39,139 nt of DNA, taken from positions 1 through 39,139 of the forward strand of contig CALLDR010000092.1 of the NCBI GenBank assembly GCA_937997955.1, written 5' to 3'. A program made the translations under genes and the position numbers. This document shows, piece by piece, positions 26,991 through 33,425 of the stretch. Position 1 is the first letter of the stretch. Each line of letters opens with the position of its first letter. This DNA comes from an uncultured Emergencia sp. GTDB taxonomy: Bacteria > Bacillota > Clostridia > Peptostreptococcales > Anaerovoracaceae. The notes under the pieces were generated by a model that had not been told where the DNA came from, ran no database searches, and worked only from the letters and a program-made list of their open reading frames with translations.

Positions 26991-27060
26991 TGTTATTTAG
27001 TGTTATTTGGTGTTATTTAATGTTATTTAGTGCTGTCCTGCGTTATTTTGCATTATTTAG
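26991..27060 (-). repeat. 7 x 10-bp tandem array starting at the MFS stop codon
   Basis: Seven 10-nt units, consensus TGTTATTTAG on the plus strand, occupy 26991-27060. The unit at 27051-27060 contains the end of the MFS gene (minus strand AAA TAA), the rest lie downstream of it. Four units are nearly identical (26991-27030); one (27031-27040) is strongly diverged. Confidence 0.9.
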
Positions 27061-28294
27061 CGTCGTTCAGCCTTTTGAGATAGCGGTTCCACAGGATCAG
27101 CGCGCCAATACCGATGATCATCACTACGGCTACGCCGACAAAGTAGTACTTATATCCCAGTTCAGTGTAGGTATCCAGCACATGTCCCGCCAGAGTCGGG
27201 CAGATGACCTCCGGCAGATATCCCAGCGTACAGATCACGCCGCTGGCCGTTCCCGCTACTTCGGCAGGGATACCGCCTTCGTCCATCAGGGAGAACACCA
27301 CGCCGTAGTTGAGATACATGGCAAAGTAAAGGACAACGCAGATACCGATAAAGAACGGCACGCTCATGTTATTGAACAGCGCGATGGCGAAGGTACAGAC
27401 GCACATGAAGAAGAATCCGATGAACATCATCTTGCTCCGCCCCGCTCTGTCAGCGATGATCCCGCCTCCCATGGAAGCCACCGGCCTGATGTACTGCGCC
27501 ATCATGGTCACCAGGGCTGCGGCGGTCGCTGTGATGCCAAAGGAGGACGTAGCGTACGGCGTAAAGTAGAAAAACGACATGTTCATCGTATAGGTGCAGC
27601 ACAGAATCAATGACAGAATCCACACCGCCGGCATCTTGAACACGGCAGCCACCTGCTGGAGATTCAGCCTTTCCGCCTTTTTCCCGTCGTCTCCGTCCTT
27701 CATAAACAGGAATACCAGGACGCCGAGAAGGATGACGACGACAGAGTAGAAGATAATGACGCCGTTGAGACCGGCCAGCTCGCTGGCCGTTTTGCTGAAG
27801 AAGTTGAAGATCGCCAGGGTGACGGCAAGGTGCAGCGCGTTGAGGATGCCTCTGCCGCCTTCCATGAATCCAAAGGCCTTGCTCTGCTCATTCTCAGCCG
27901 CCAGCCCGCGAAGGCCCTTCAGCAGCGCCGGCCAGAAGGCAAACAGAGAGGTGAAGCCCCAGATCAGATAGATCACCAGCAACATGCTGTAATTGGGATG
28001 CATCAGATGCAGCAGCCCGGCGGCGCCGGTCAAAATCAGTGATACGGACATGATCTTTCTTGGGGAGATCATATCGGCCACCACTCCGCCAAACAGGTAG
28101 GAGACCGCGCCCAGAATACCAAAGATGGATCCGAAGGTACCCATCTGGGTGTTGGTCAGGTTGTACGCTTCAAGATAGGCGTCGTAATAATAGGACCGGA
28201 AATACGGCAGGCCGTAGATCAGCGACCCGGCAACGGTCAGGATCACCAGCCTCCATATGTTCTGTCTCAGTTTTGAAGTTGTTGCAGTACTCAT
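27053..28294 (-). CDS. MFS transporter
   Basis: A 413-residue major-facilitator protein with about twelve membrane segments. The inter-helix motif GGVVADMISPRKIMS (after TM2) and its second-half counterpart GGGIIADRAGRSKMM mark the two six-helix halves, with the charged central loop KDGDDGKKAERLN. N-terminal YGLPYFRSYYYDAYLEAYNLTNTQMG resembles organic-anion or oxalate/formate-type MFS importers, but I cannot assign a substrate. Only a weak GAG box precedes the ATG. It is first behind a strong promoter and divergent from the XRE regulator; amidohydrolase and BCCT follow on the same strand, so it is probably part of a catabolic cluster. Confidence 0.88.
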   Translation of the reverse strand: MSTATTSKLRQNIWRLVILTVAGSLIYGLPYFRSYYYDAYLEAYNLTNTQMGTFGSIFGILGAVSYLFGGVVADMISPRKIMSVSLILTGAAGLLHLMHPNYSMLLVIYLIWGFTSLFAFWPALLKGLRGLAAENEQSKAFGFMEGGRGILNALHLAVTLAIFNFFSKTASELAGLNGVIIFYSVVVILLGVLVFLFMKDGDDGKKAERLNLQQVAAVFKMPAVWILSLILCCTYTMNMSFFYFTPYATSSFGITATAAALVTMMAQYIRPVASMGGGIIADRAGRSKMMFIGFFFMCVCTFAIALFNNMSVPFFIGICVVLYFAMYLNYGVVFSLMDEGGIPAEVAGTASGVICTLGYLPEVICPTLAGHVLDTYTELGYKYYFVGVAVVMIIGIGALILWNRYLKRLNDAK

Positions 28295-28354
28295 TTCTTT
28301 TCTCGCTTTCTTTCATTTTTGTTTTAGAAACTCTTCGCTTTTCATCTGCAGTAA

Positions 28355-28383
28355 ATTATAAATTTCTTCTTTTGCTTTTTCAA
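28355..28383 (-). promoter_or_regulatory. promoter of the MFS-amidohydrolase unit
   Basis: Minus-strand TTGAAA (28378-28383), 17 nt, TATAAT (28355-28360). Confidence 0.8.
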
Positions 28384-28532
28384 ACGGAGCGGTTTTCATT
28401 CGCATCTACTTTTGATGGCGATTTTTCTCGTTCAGCGAAAAAAGTCGGATCTCCTCTGGCCCCTTCCGGCTCGTCGTCCAACGGAAATGATTTTTTTCAT
28501 GCCTTTTTCAATTTTTACGAAAATTTTTCTGC

Positions 28533-28561
28533 TGGCAATACCCGCGTAAAAATGATAGAAT
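28533..28561 (+). promoter_or_regulatory. possible promoter of the XRE regulator
   Basis: TGGCAA (28533-28538), 17 nt, TAGAAT (28556-28561), just upstream of the GGGAG ribosome site. The rest of the 28384-28532 gap is AT-rich with weak inverted repeats (for example TTTTTC/GAAAAA around 28424-28444). Confidence 0.4.
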
Positions 28562-28589
28562 AAGAGAAAACAAAGAGGGAGAACTGACG

Positions 28590-29270
28590 ATGCCAAACGG
28601 CTTTTACAAAAACCTGGGCGCAAAACTGCGCGCCTACAGAAAAACCCGGCAGATCACGCTGCAGCAGCTTTCAAACGCTCTGAATAAGAGCGTCGCCACT
28701 ATTTCCAAATATGAAAAGGGAGAGATCGCTGTAGACCTGGAGATCCTGATAGATTGGTGCCGGTTCCTGAATATCGACATCGCTTCCCTGCTGCCCGGCA
28801 CGCAGCGGGAAACCTCGGATTTAGAGCGTTATCAGAAGCATTACATAGACCGCCTCTATCTCTACAGCTTTATGGGGCACAAAAACAAAATTCACTTTGA
28901 CGCCATAGAAAATGACAATACCACGATGAAATCCACCTTATATCTGGACGTACACGACGCGGACGATATCTACAGCTGCGGCTTTGTCTACTCAGGCCGG
29001 GTCATTTACAGCGATATCAGCACCAGCTTCGTCTTTTTCAACACATCGCCGCCCTTTGACATGATAACCTGCAGCATGCCCACCCTGTCCGAAAGCCAGG
29101 ACTGCAGGATCGGCATGCTGTCCTCCATCAGCTTCTACTACCGGAACATCGCGATCAAGGTGCTGGCCTCGAAAACCCCTGTCTCAGATCAGGATTTTCT
29201 CATGGAAAGGCTTCTCCTCACCCAAGATGAGCTGAAGGACTTCAAGCAGTTTAATTTTTTTATCATCTAG
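28590..29270 (+). CDS. XRE family transcriptional regulator with unknown C-terminal domain
   Basis: A 226-residue regulator. Residues 8-66 are a lambda-repressor-type helix-turn-helix (LGAKLRAYRKTRQITLQQLS, then SVATISKYEKGEIAVDLEIL). The remaining ~150 residues form an alpha/beta sensor-like domain that I do not recognise; it contains repeated aromatic strands (DIYSCGFVYSGRVIYSD, FDMITCSMP) and no cupin motif that I can see. GGGAGA precedes the ATG. It is divergent from the MFS-amidohydrolase-BCCT cluster and is the obvious candidate to control it. A degenerate 11-bp repeat follows the stop. Confidence 0.85.
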   Translation: MPNGFYKNLGAKLRAYRKTRQITLQQLSNALNKSVATISKYEKGEIAVDLEILIDWCRFLNIDIASLLPGTQRETSDLERYQKHYIDRLYLYSFMGHKNKIHFDAIENDNTTMKSTLYLDVHDADDIYSCGFVYSGRVIYSDISTSFVFFNTSPPFDMITCSMPTLSESQDCRIGMLSSISFYYRNIAIKVLASKTPVSDQDFLMERLLLTQDELKDFKQFNFFII

Positions 29271-29280
29271 ACTCCCTCGG

Positions 29281-29340
29281 TCTGTTCCCGTTCAGTTCTC
29301 ATTCTGTTTTCAGTCTGTTCTCATTTTATTCTGTTCTCAG
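29281..29340 (+). repeat. degenerate 11-bp repeat downstream of the XRE gene
   Basis: Units TCTGTTCCCGT, TCAGTTCTCAT, TCTGTTTTCAG, TCTGTTCTCAT, a 5-nt insert, then TCTGTTCTCAG fill 29281-29340. It begins 10 nt after the stop and runs to the terminator region. The gene's own last codons are not clearly part of it. Confidence 0.75.
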
Positions 29341-29358
29341 TCTTTAAATAAGGATAAA

Positions 29359-29389
29359 AAAACAAGAGACCGGAAAAGCCTCTTGTTTT
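29359..29389. terminator. bidirectional terminator
   Basis: AAAACAAGAG (29359-29368) pairs perfectly with CTCTTGTTTT (29380-29389). On the minus strand a strong T run follows, on the plus strand the stem ends in TTTT. It separates the XRE gene from the toxin-antitoxin unit. Confidence 0.85.
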
Positions 29390-29390
29390 A

Positions 29391-29445
29391 TGCTGTCGTT
29401 TTCATACTGTTGTTTTTATGCTGTTGTTTCATGTTGCTGTCTTTC
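29391..29445 (-). repeat. degenerate 13-15-bp repeat downstream of the antitoxin gene
   Basis: Plus-strand units TGCTGTCGTTTTCA, TACTGTTGTTTTTA, TGCTGTTGTTTCA and TGTTGCTGTCTTTCG. On the minus strand each contains GCATAA or a variant. It follows a short frame ending ...YYEKALGA stop at 29457, itself perhaps the tail of a lost gene. Confidence 0.65.
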
Positions 29446-29502
29446 GCCGTCTGAGCTTATGCGCCCAGCGCCTTCTCATAATACGCCGCCGCTCGGGCCT
29501 GG

Positions 29503-29787
29503 CTATTTTGTCTTCGGAATGAATTCAATTTTCAAAACCATATCCATTCCCTCCGCCAGTCTCTTCAGCAGACCGATCGTGGGATTTCGTGTTCCGTTTT
29601 CCAATTTGCTGATATCGGACTGATCTATACCCGACTTTTCCGCAAGCTGTTTCTGAGTAAGATTCTGCGATGTACGGGCATTTATAATTGCCCGCACCAC
29701 ATCCAGTTCCGGCTGAATAGATTCATATGCCTCAGCAAATTCAGGCTTCTTCATTTGCTCTTGCTTGAAAGAGTTCAAAGTCTTCAT
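29503..29787 (-). CDS. XRE family antitoxin of a type II toxin-antitoxin pair
   Basis: A 94-residue HigA-like antitoxin. The helix-turn-helix occupies residues about 28-82 (INARTSQNLTQKQLAEKSGI, then DQSDISKLENGTRNPTIGLL). The C-terminus MDMVLKIEFIPKTK is the short strand often seen in such antitoxins. Its ATG overlaps the toxin stop as TGATG, so translation is coupled, with the toxin gene first, as in higBA-type order. The pair shares one promoter whose spacer is a perfect palindrome, which the antitoxin probably binds. Confidence 0.9.
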   Translation of the reverse strand: MKTLNSFKQEQMKKPEFAEAYESIQPELDVVRAIINARTSQNLTQKQLAEKSGIDQSDISKLENGTRNPTIGLLKRLAEGMDMVLKIEFIPKTK

Positions 29788-30140
29788 CAGTCACACATCC
29801 TCTCTGTATACGCTTGACGCCTTGCCTTCGCTAATTCCAGTTCCCGGGACGGCGTTTTTCTGTCTTTTTTAACAAATCCATTGGTTATAACTATTTTTCC
29901 CCCACAGCAGAAAAAATACAGCACTCTTGTAATGTTGCTTCCCACTTTGCATCGCAATTCAAAGATTCCATCTTCCAGATGCTTGCTATAGGGCTCTCTC
30001 AGTGCGTTGCCCCTCTCCTGCAATATTTCCAGAAGCCCTATCAGTTTTGCCTGCATTTTTACATCAAGGCTCAGTATAAACGTTTCAACTGGGCATTCTC
30101 CGTTTTCTTTTTCAAAAAAAATCACTTCAAAATTTTCCAC
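29787..30140 (-). CDS. RelE/HigB-type toxin (phage Gp49-like family)
   Basis: A 117-residue mRNA-interferase-fold toxin. Recognisable segments are CPVETFILSLD, KLIGLLEILQERGNALREPYSKHLEDGIFELRCK and ITRVLYFFCCGGKIVITNGFVKKDRKTP, typical of the Gp49-like/HigB family (PF05973), which cut mRNA at the ribosome. The frame stays open to 30188, but that start would lie in the -35 element. The GTG at 30140 has GGAGAGGGG before it and lies 13 nt after the predicted transcription start, so it is used here. Toxin precedes antitoxin; the module is accessory DNA beside a decayed nuclease gene. Confidence 0.88.
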   Translation of the reverse strand: MENFEVIFFEKENGECPVETFILSLDVKMQAKLIGLLEILQERGNALREPYSKHLEDGIFELRCKVGSNITRVLYFFCCGGKIVITNGFVKKDRKTPSRELELAKARRQAYTERMCD

Positions 30141-30159
30141 ATGCCCCTCTCCTTCCTCT

Positions 30160-30188
30160 ATTATATGGGATATATCCCATATTGTCAA
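30160..30188 (-). promoter_or_regulatory. consensus promoter with operator palindrome in its spacer (toxin-antitoxin)
   Basis: Minus-strand TTGACA (30183-30188), 17 nt, TATAAT (30160-30165), both perfect. The spacer and part of -10 are the 20-bp perfect palindrome ATATGGGATATATCCCATAT (30163-30182). Binding there would block RNA polymerase completely, a compact autorepression switch. Confidence 0.92.
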
Positions 30189-30220
30189 CCGTGCATCCGC
30201 GAATTAATTCAACATCAAAA

Positions 30221-30247
30221 GCCCTGCGCCGGATTTCCGGACAGGGC
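30221..30247 (-). terminator. terminator after the Rpn remnant
   Basis: GCCCTG (30221-30226) pairs with CAGGGC (30242-30247) around an inner CCGGA/TCCGG stem; the minus strand continues TTTTG. It resembles the hairpin at 30730-30763 in sequence. Confidence 0.75.
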
Positions 30248-30262
30248 CTCCATTATAAAACA

Positions 30263-30508
30263 TCAGTATACCGTCAAAAAAGAAAGGGCTGCTGCATCGT
30301 CTCGCTTGCCCTCTTTGGTATAATGCAGGATTCTGCTGTATCCTGCCAGAGTCTCACTGCGCTTCAAAATCTCATTTTCTTCATTGTACCCCAGATTGAT
30401 CACTTTGACCATCAGTTCTACAGAATTGTCCTTGGTCGAAAACAGCTTCCGAAAAACTGTATCCTGATAGGTGCGCACTGGTTTCGCCTGGTTATGGGCT
30501 GTTGTCAT
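30263..30508 (-). pseudogene. internally deleted Rpn/PD-(D/E)XK nuclease-transposase remnant
   Basis: An 81-residue frame with a good GGGAGG ribosome site. Residues 12-32 (TYQDTVFRKLFSTKDNSVEL) are the N-terminal signature of the Rpn / PD-(D/E)XK transposase-like family, normally about 280-330 residues. Residues 33-65 (VKVINLGYNEENEILKRSETLAGYS) look like the later INxNxGxNxEIL...L..YS part of the same family. The nuclease core between them is absent, so an in-frame deletion joined the two ends. No catalytic residues remain. It may be inert, or a short protein still made from the intact start. Confidence 0.7.
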
Positions 30509-30528
30509 TTTGTTTCCTCCCTTCGATC

Positions 30529-30559
30529 AAAAAGAAAAAGAACGGCAATCTCTCCGTTC
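30529..30559 (-). terminator. terminator-like hairpin in the Rpn remnant leader
   Basis: Minus-strand GAACGG and CCGTTC (30554-30559 and 30540-30545) followed by TTTTTCTTTTT, 21 nt before the remnant start codon. Confidence 0.75.
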
Positions 30560-30607
30560 TCAAAAAGTAAAAAGTGTGCATAGCGGAATCAAGATTCCTA
30601 TGCACAC
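30560..30607 (-). terminator. second terminator-like hairpin upstream of the Rpn remnant
   Basis: GTGTGCATAG (30574-30583) pairs perfectly with CTATGCACAC (30598-30607), with an inner GAATC/GATTC stem; the minus strand continues TTTTTACTTTTTG. With the hairpin at 30529-30559 it makes two consecutive terminators past arcC. 30608-30729 holds only T-rich sequence with a repeated TTTTACCATA. Confidence 0.75.
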
Positions 30608-30729
30608 ATGTCCACCCTGTATTTGGACGCAATCTCGCTTTTACCATATCATTTTACCATAGATTCCCGGTTTTGTGCCACCTTTTTTTTGCCGCGGCCG
30701 GCCTGCCGATGATGTTTTTTCCCAATGTC

Positions 30730-30763
30730 AAAGGCCCTGCGCGGATGTCCGTGCAGGGCCTTT
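30730..30763. terminator. hairpin downstream of arcC
   Basis: AAAGGCCCTGC (30730-30740) pairs with GCAGGGCCTTT (30753-30763). It lies 20 bp past the arcC stop; the T tract is better on plus (TTTTCG) than on minus. Confidence 0.65.
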
Positions 30764-30782
30764 TCGTCACTATATTCTTTCT

Positions 30783-31727
30783 TTATGCAAAGGTGATTAC
30801 TGTACCAGTCTTGCCTTCTAAAGCGTCGATAGCCTTGTCCAGAGAAGTAATGATAGCTTTCTTGTCCGGATATGCTCTTACGAACTTCATAGCGGCCTCA
30901 ACCTTTGGCAGCATGCTTCCAGGAGCGAACTGACCTTCGCCGATGTATTTTACCGCATCTTCCAGGTTCAGTGTATCCAGGTCTCTCTGATCCGGCTTGT
31001 TGAAGTTTACTGCAACCTTTTCAACCTCAGTCAGGATCATGAGAACGTCAGCCTCTACCTGCTCAGCCAGCAGCTCTGCCGCAAAGTCCTTATCGATAAC
31101 AGCCGCAACGCCCTCCATGGAGCCGTCAGCATTTTCTACTACAGGAATTCCGCCGCCTCCGCAGGAGATAACGATGGAGGAATCCCACAGTCTCTTCACT
31201 GCGTCGATCTCAACGATCTTTCTTGGCAGCGGGGAAGCAACGACTCTTCTCCAGCCTCTGCCGGCGTCTTCCTTCATGGTGTAGCCTTTTTCAGTTTCCA
31301 AAGCCTTCGCTTCTTCCTCTCCGTAGAAAGGTCCGATCGGCTTTGTCGGGTTCTGGAACGCCTTATCGCTTCTTTCAACGATCATCTGAGTCGCAACAGT
31401 CAGAACCGGTACGTTTCTGCCCTTTTTGCTCAGAGCGTACTTCAGGGCCTGCTGCAGATGATAGCCGATGTAGCCCTGGGACATAGCGCCGCAAACGTCA
31501 AACGGCATAGCCGGAGTAACGTCCTTTGCTGTCTCAGAAGCCAGCAGAATTCTGCCTACCTGCGGTCCGTTTCCGTGAACCAGACCGATTTCATAGCCTT
31601 TGCAGCTGATGTCAGCAATATATTCACAAGTCTTTTTTACAACTTCTAACTGCGCTTCAGCGGTCGCGTCGCTCTTGCCGGACTGCAGAGCGTTTCCGCC
31701 TAACGCGATAACAATTTTTTCTGCCAT
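30783..31727 (-). CDS. arcC: carbamate kinase
   Basis: Last enzyme of the arginine deiminase pathway: carbamoyl phosphate plus ADP gives ATP, CO2 and ammonia. The 314-residue amino-acid-kinase-fold protein begins KIVIALGGNAL and has GLVHGNGPQVG, the PIGPFY segment, GRGWRRVVASP, ISCGGGGIPV and the ADP-site region around GEGQFAPGSMLPKVEAA. TTAGGAG lies 10 nt before the ATG. It is third in arcB-arcA-arcC and is separated from arcA by a 131-bp palindromic repeat, which might lower its expression relative to arcA. Confidence 0.97.
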   Translation of the reverse strand: MAEKIVIALGGNALQSGKSDATAEAQLEVVKKTCEYIADISCKGYEIGLVHGNGPQVGRILLASETAKDVTPAMPFDVCGAMSQGYIGYHLQQALKYALSKKGRNVPVLTVATQMIVERSDKAFQNPTKPIGPFYGEEEAKALETEKGYTMKEDAGRGWRRVVASPLPRKIVEIDAVKRLWDSSIVISCGGGGIPVVENADGSMEGVAAVIDKDFAAELLAEQVEADVLMILTEVEKVAVNFNKPDQRDLDTLNLEDAVKYIGEGQFAPGSMLPKVEAAMKFVRAYPDKKAIITSLDKAIDALEGKTGTVITFA

Positions 31728-31765
31728 TGGTATAATTCTCCTAAACTTTTACTTTTTACTGTGCC

Positions 31766-31896
31766 TAATGCGCAGGTAAATTTTCGCAGTACACAGGCAG
31801 CCTGAACGAGGGCGAGGGCGCGTACTTGAAGTACGTAACCGACCCCGAATGAAAGGCTGGCGAAGTAATGCGGAAATTTAACAAGCATCAGCATTA
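31766..31896. repeat. ~130-bp imperfect palindrome between arcA and arcC (copy 1)
   Basis: Centred on the 15-bp palindrome CGTACTTGAAGTACG (31821-31835). The 29-nt arms 31775-31803 and 31854-31882 are complementary at 22 positions. The ends are TAATGCGCAGG (31767-31776 region) and AACAAGC...GCATTA (31881-31896). The last bases are the arcA stop codon. The same core and ends recur between arcB and arcA. The RNA would fold into one long hairpin. Confidence 0.88.
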
Positions 31897-33111
31897 CAGA
31901 TCGTCTCTGTTAACAGGGCAGGACATGCATCTTGGGCCGCCTCTGCCTCTGGAAAGCTCTGCGCTTGGGATAGTCAGAACCTTTACGCCCTTCTTATCCA
32001 GCAGGTCGTTGGTTACATAGTTTCTCTCATAAGTGACTACAGTTCCCGGCGCGATGCACAGAGTGTTGGAACCATCGTTCCACTGCTCTCTCTGTGCTGC
32101 CATCAGATCATTTCCACCGCAGCGGATCAGCTCTACTGCAGGCAGTCCCAGATATTTCGCCAGGATATGATCCAGGGAGTCAGTTACGGATTTGAAGTTT
32201 GCCTTTCCATCTGCGCCCAGAGTGATCTCGAACAGCTGCAGCGGTCCTTCGATCTCTGGATGAATGGTGAATTTGTCGTAGTCAACCATGGTAAATACGG
32301 TATCCAGGTGCATGAACGCACGGCTCTTCGGGATATCGAATACCAGAACTCTCTTAAAGGTGGACTTGTTCAGCATGTTCTCCGCGAATCTTTCGATAGC
32401 AGGAGCAGTGGTTCTCTGGCTCAGACCGATGGCTACAGTCTCAGAATCCAGTACCAGAACGTCTCCGCCTTCGATGGAGTATTCGTGGTCGTAGTCATAC
32501 CACAGCTGTGAACCTTCTGGAGCAAAGTCCTTGTTGTGCAGGAACATATACTTCAGAAGCAGGGCTTCTCTTCTTCTTGTCGCAGTGCTCATGTGATGGA
32601 TGTTCAGACCGTTTCCTACACAAGCGCCAGGGTCTCTGGTGAAGTACAGGTTTGGCATCGGATCCATGTAGAACGGATAAGAGGAGGAAATGAAATCCGC
32701 CAGAGACTTGCTCTCGACATCGATCTCTTCTCTCTTGATACCAGCGATCAGCTTGGAAACCATCGCTTTTTCTTCCATGTTGATCAGATAATCATAGATG
32801 GCTTCTCTGACGCCCATGGAGTTGAGATTGCTCTCGTCCAGGAATTTGTTCAGGAATTCTGCCTTAACAGCAGGATCCTTCAGCGCCTTCGCAGTCTCGT
32901 CTACGTAGTAGATAACTTCTACGCCGTTCTCTCTCAGAACTTCTGCAAATCTGTCGTGTTCCTGCTGCGCAACCTTCAGGAAAGGAATGTCGTCGAACAA
33001 CAGTCTTTCAAAGTTGTCAGGAACCAGACCTTCTACTTCTTCACCGATTCTGTGAAGAAGAACTTTATTCAGTTTACCTATTTCAGAATAATTATGGATT
33101 CCAGGATGCAT
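31894..33111 (-). CDS. arcA: arginine deiminase
   Basis: Hydrolyses arginine to citrulline and ammonia, the first step of the arginine deiminase pathway. The 405-residue protein starts GIHNYSEIGKLNKVLLHRIGEE and contains the active-site pieces FTRDPGACVGNG, EYSIEGGDVLVL, FMHLDTVFTMVD and the catalytic C395 in GGPRCMSCP at the C-terminus, so it is complete. AAAAGGAGATCAATT precedes the ATG. It is the middle gene of arcB-arcA-arcC. Its stop codon is the edge of a ~130-bp palindromic repeat. An arginine/ornithine exchanger (arcD) is not in the window. Confidence 0.98.
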   Translation of the reverse strand: MHPGIHNYSEIGKLNKVLLHRIGEEVEGLVPDNFERLLFDDIPFLKVAQQEHDRFAEVLRENGVEVIYYVDETAKALKDPAVKAEFLNKFLDESNLNSMGVREAIYDYLINMEEKAMVSKLIAGIKREEIDVESKSLADFISSSYPFYMDPMPNLYFTRDPGACVGNGLNIHHMSTATRRREALLLKYMFLHNKDFAPEGSQLWYDYDHEYSIEGGDVLVLDSETVAIGLSQRTTAPAIERFAENMLNKSTFKRVLVFDIPKSRAFMHLDTVFTMVDYDKFTIHPEIEGPLQLFEITLGADGKANFKSVTDSLDHILAKYLGLPAVELIRCGGNDLMAAQREQWNDGSNTLCIAPGTVVTYERNYVTNDLLDKKGVKVLTIPSAELSRGRGGPRCMSCPVNRDDL

Positions 33112-33184
33112 AATTGATCTCCTTTTCTTTTCTGTACGGCGTAAGGCCCCGTACCGCCAGCGGAATACACCGCCCTGTTTTTAA

Positions 33185-33214
33185 ATGCCGCCGCCCGGCC
33201 CCGCCGGAGCGGCA
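33185..33214. repeat. GC-rich hairpin in the arcB-arcA gap
   Basis: TGCCGC and GCGGCA flank an inner CCGGC/GCCGG stem at about 33185-33214. It is in the minus-strand leader of arcA, without a T tract. The rest of the 33112-33298 stretch has a GTACGG...CCGTAC inverted repeat near 33135 and degenerate TGCGCA-containing motifs; no gene. Confidence 0.5.
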
Positions 33215-33286
33215 GCAAAGTTATGCGTCAGCATAGAATGCGTATTGCGCACGTAGTCTTCAAATTATCATGCGCAGGGCTTTATT

Positions 33287-33310
33287 TTAATGCGCTGGTT
33301 AATGCGCTGG
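33287..33310. repeat. perfect 12-bp tandem duplication at the edge of palindrome copy 2
   Basis: TTAATGCGCTGG occurs twice in tandem (33287-33298, 33299-33310). Related TCATGCGCAGG lies at 33268-33278. The same motif ends palindrome copy 1. Confidence 0.85.
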
Positions 33311-33425
33311 GCTTTTCGTTCACAGCTAGGAAGCAAGCTGTCGAAGCGCGGAGCGTACTTGAAGTACGTGAGCACTGCAGAACAGCGCAGCTGACAACGC
33401 TGTGGGCGAAAAGAACAAGCATTAA
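33299..33425. repeat. ~127-bp imperfect palindrome between arcB and arcA (copy 2)
   Basis: Same core CGTACTTGAAGTACG (33354-33368). Arms CTTTTCGTTCACAGC (33312-33326) and GCTGTGGGCGAAAAG (33399-33413) pair with two G-T wobbles; ends TTAATGC (33299-33305) and GCATTAA (33419-33425) are complementary. The TTA at 33422-33424 is the arcB stop codon. The arms differ from copy 1 but stay self-complementary, as in a conserved hairpin. Confidence 0.88.

Noticed and set aside
29787..30188. Longer toxin start at 30188
   Set aside because: That codon is part of the -35 box, and the next codons are the operator palindrome. The GTG at 30140 has a good ribosome site.
31766..33425. Integron attC sites in the arc operon
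   Set aside because: The palindromes lack attC R boxes (RYYYAAC/GTTRRRY in the right places) and flank housekeeping operon genes, not cassettes.
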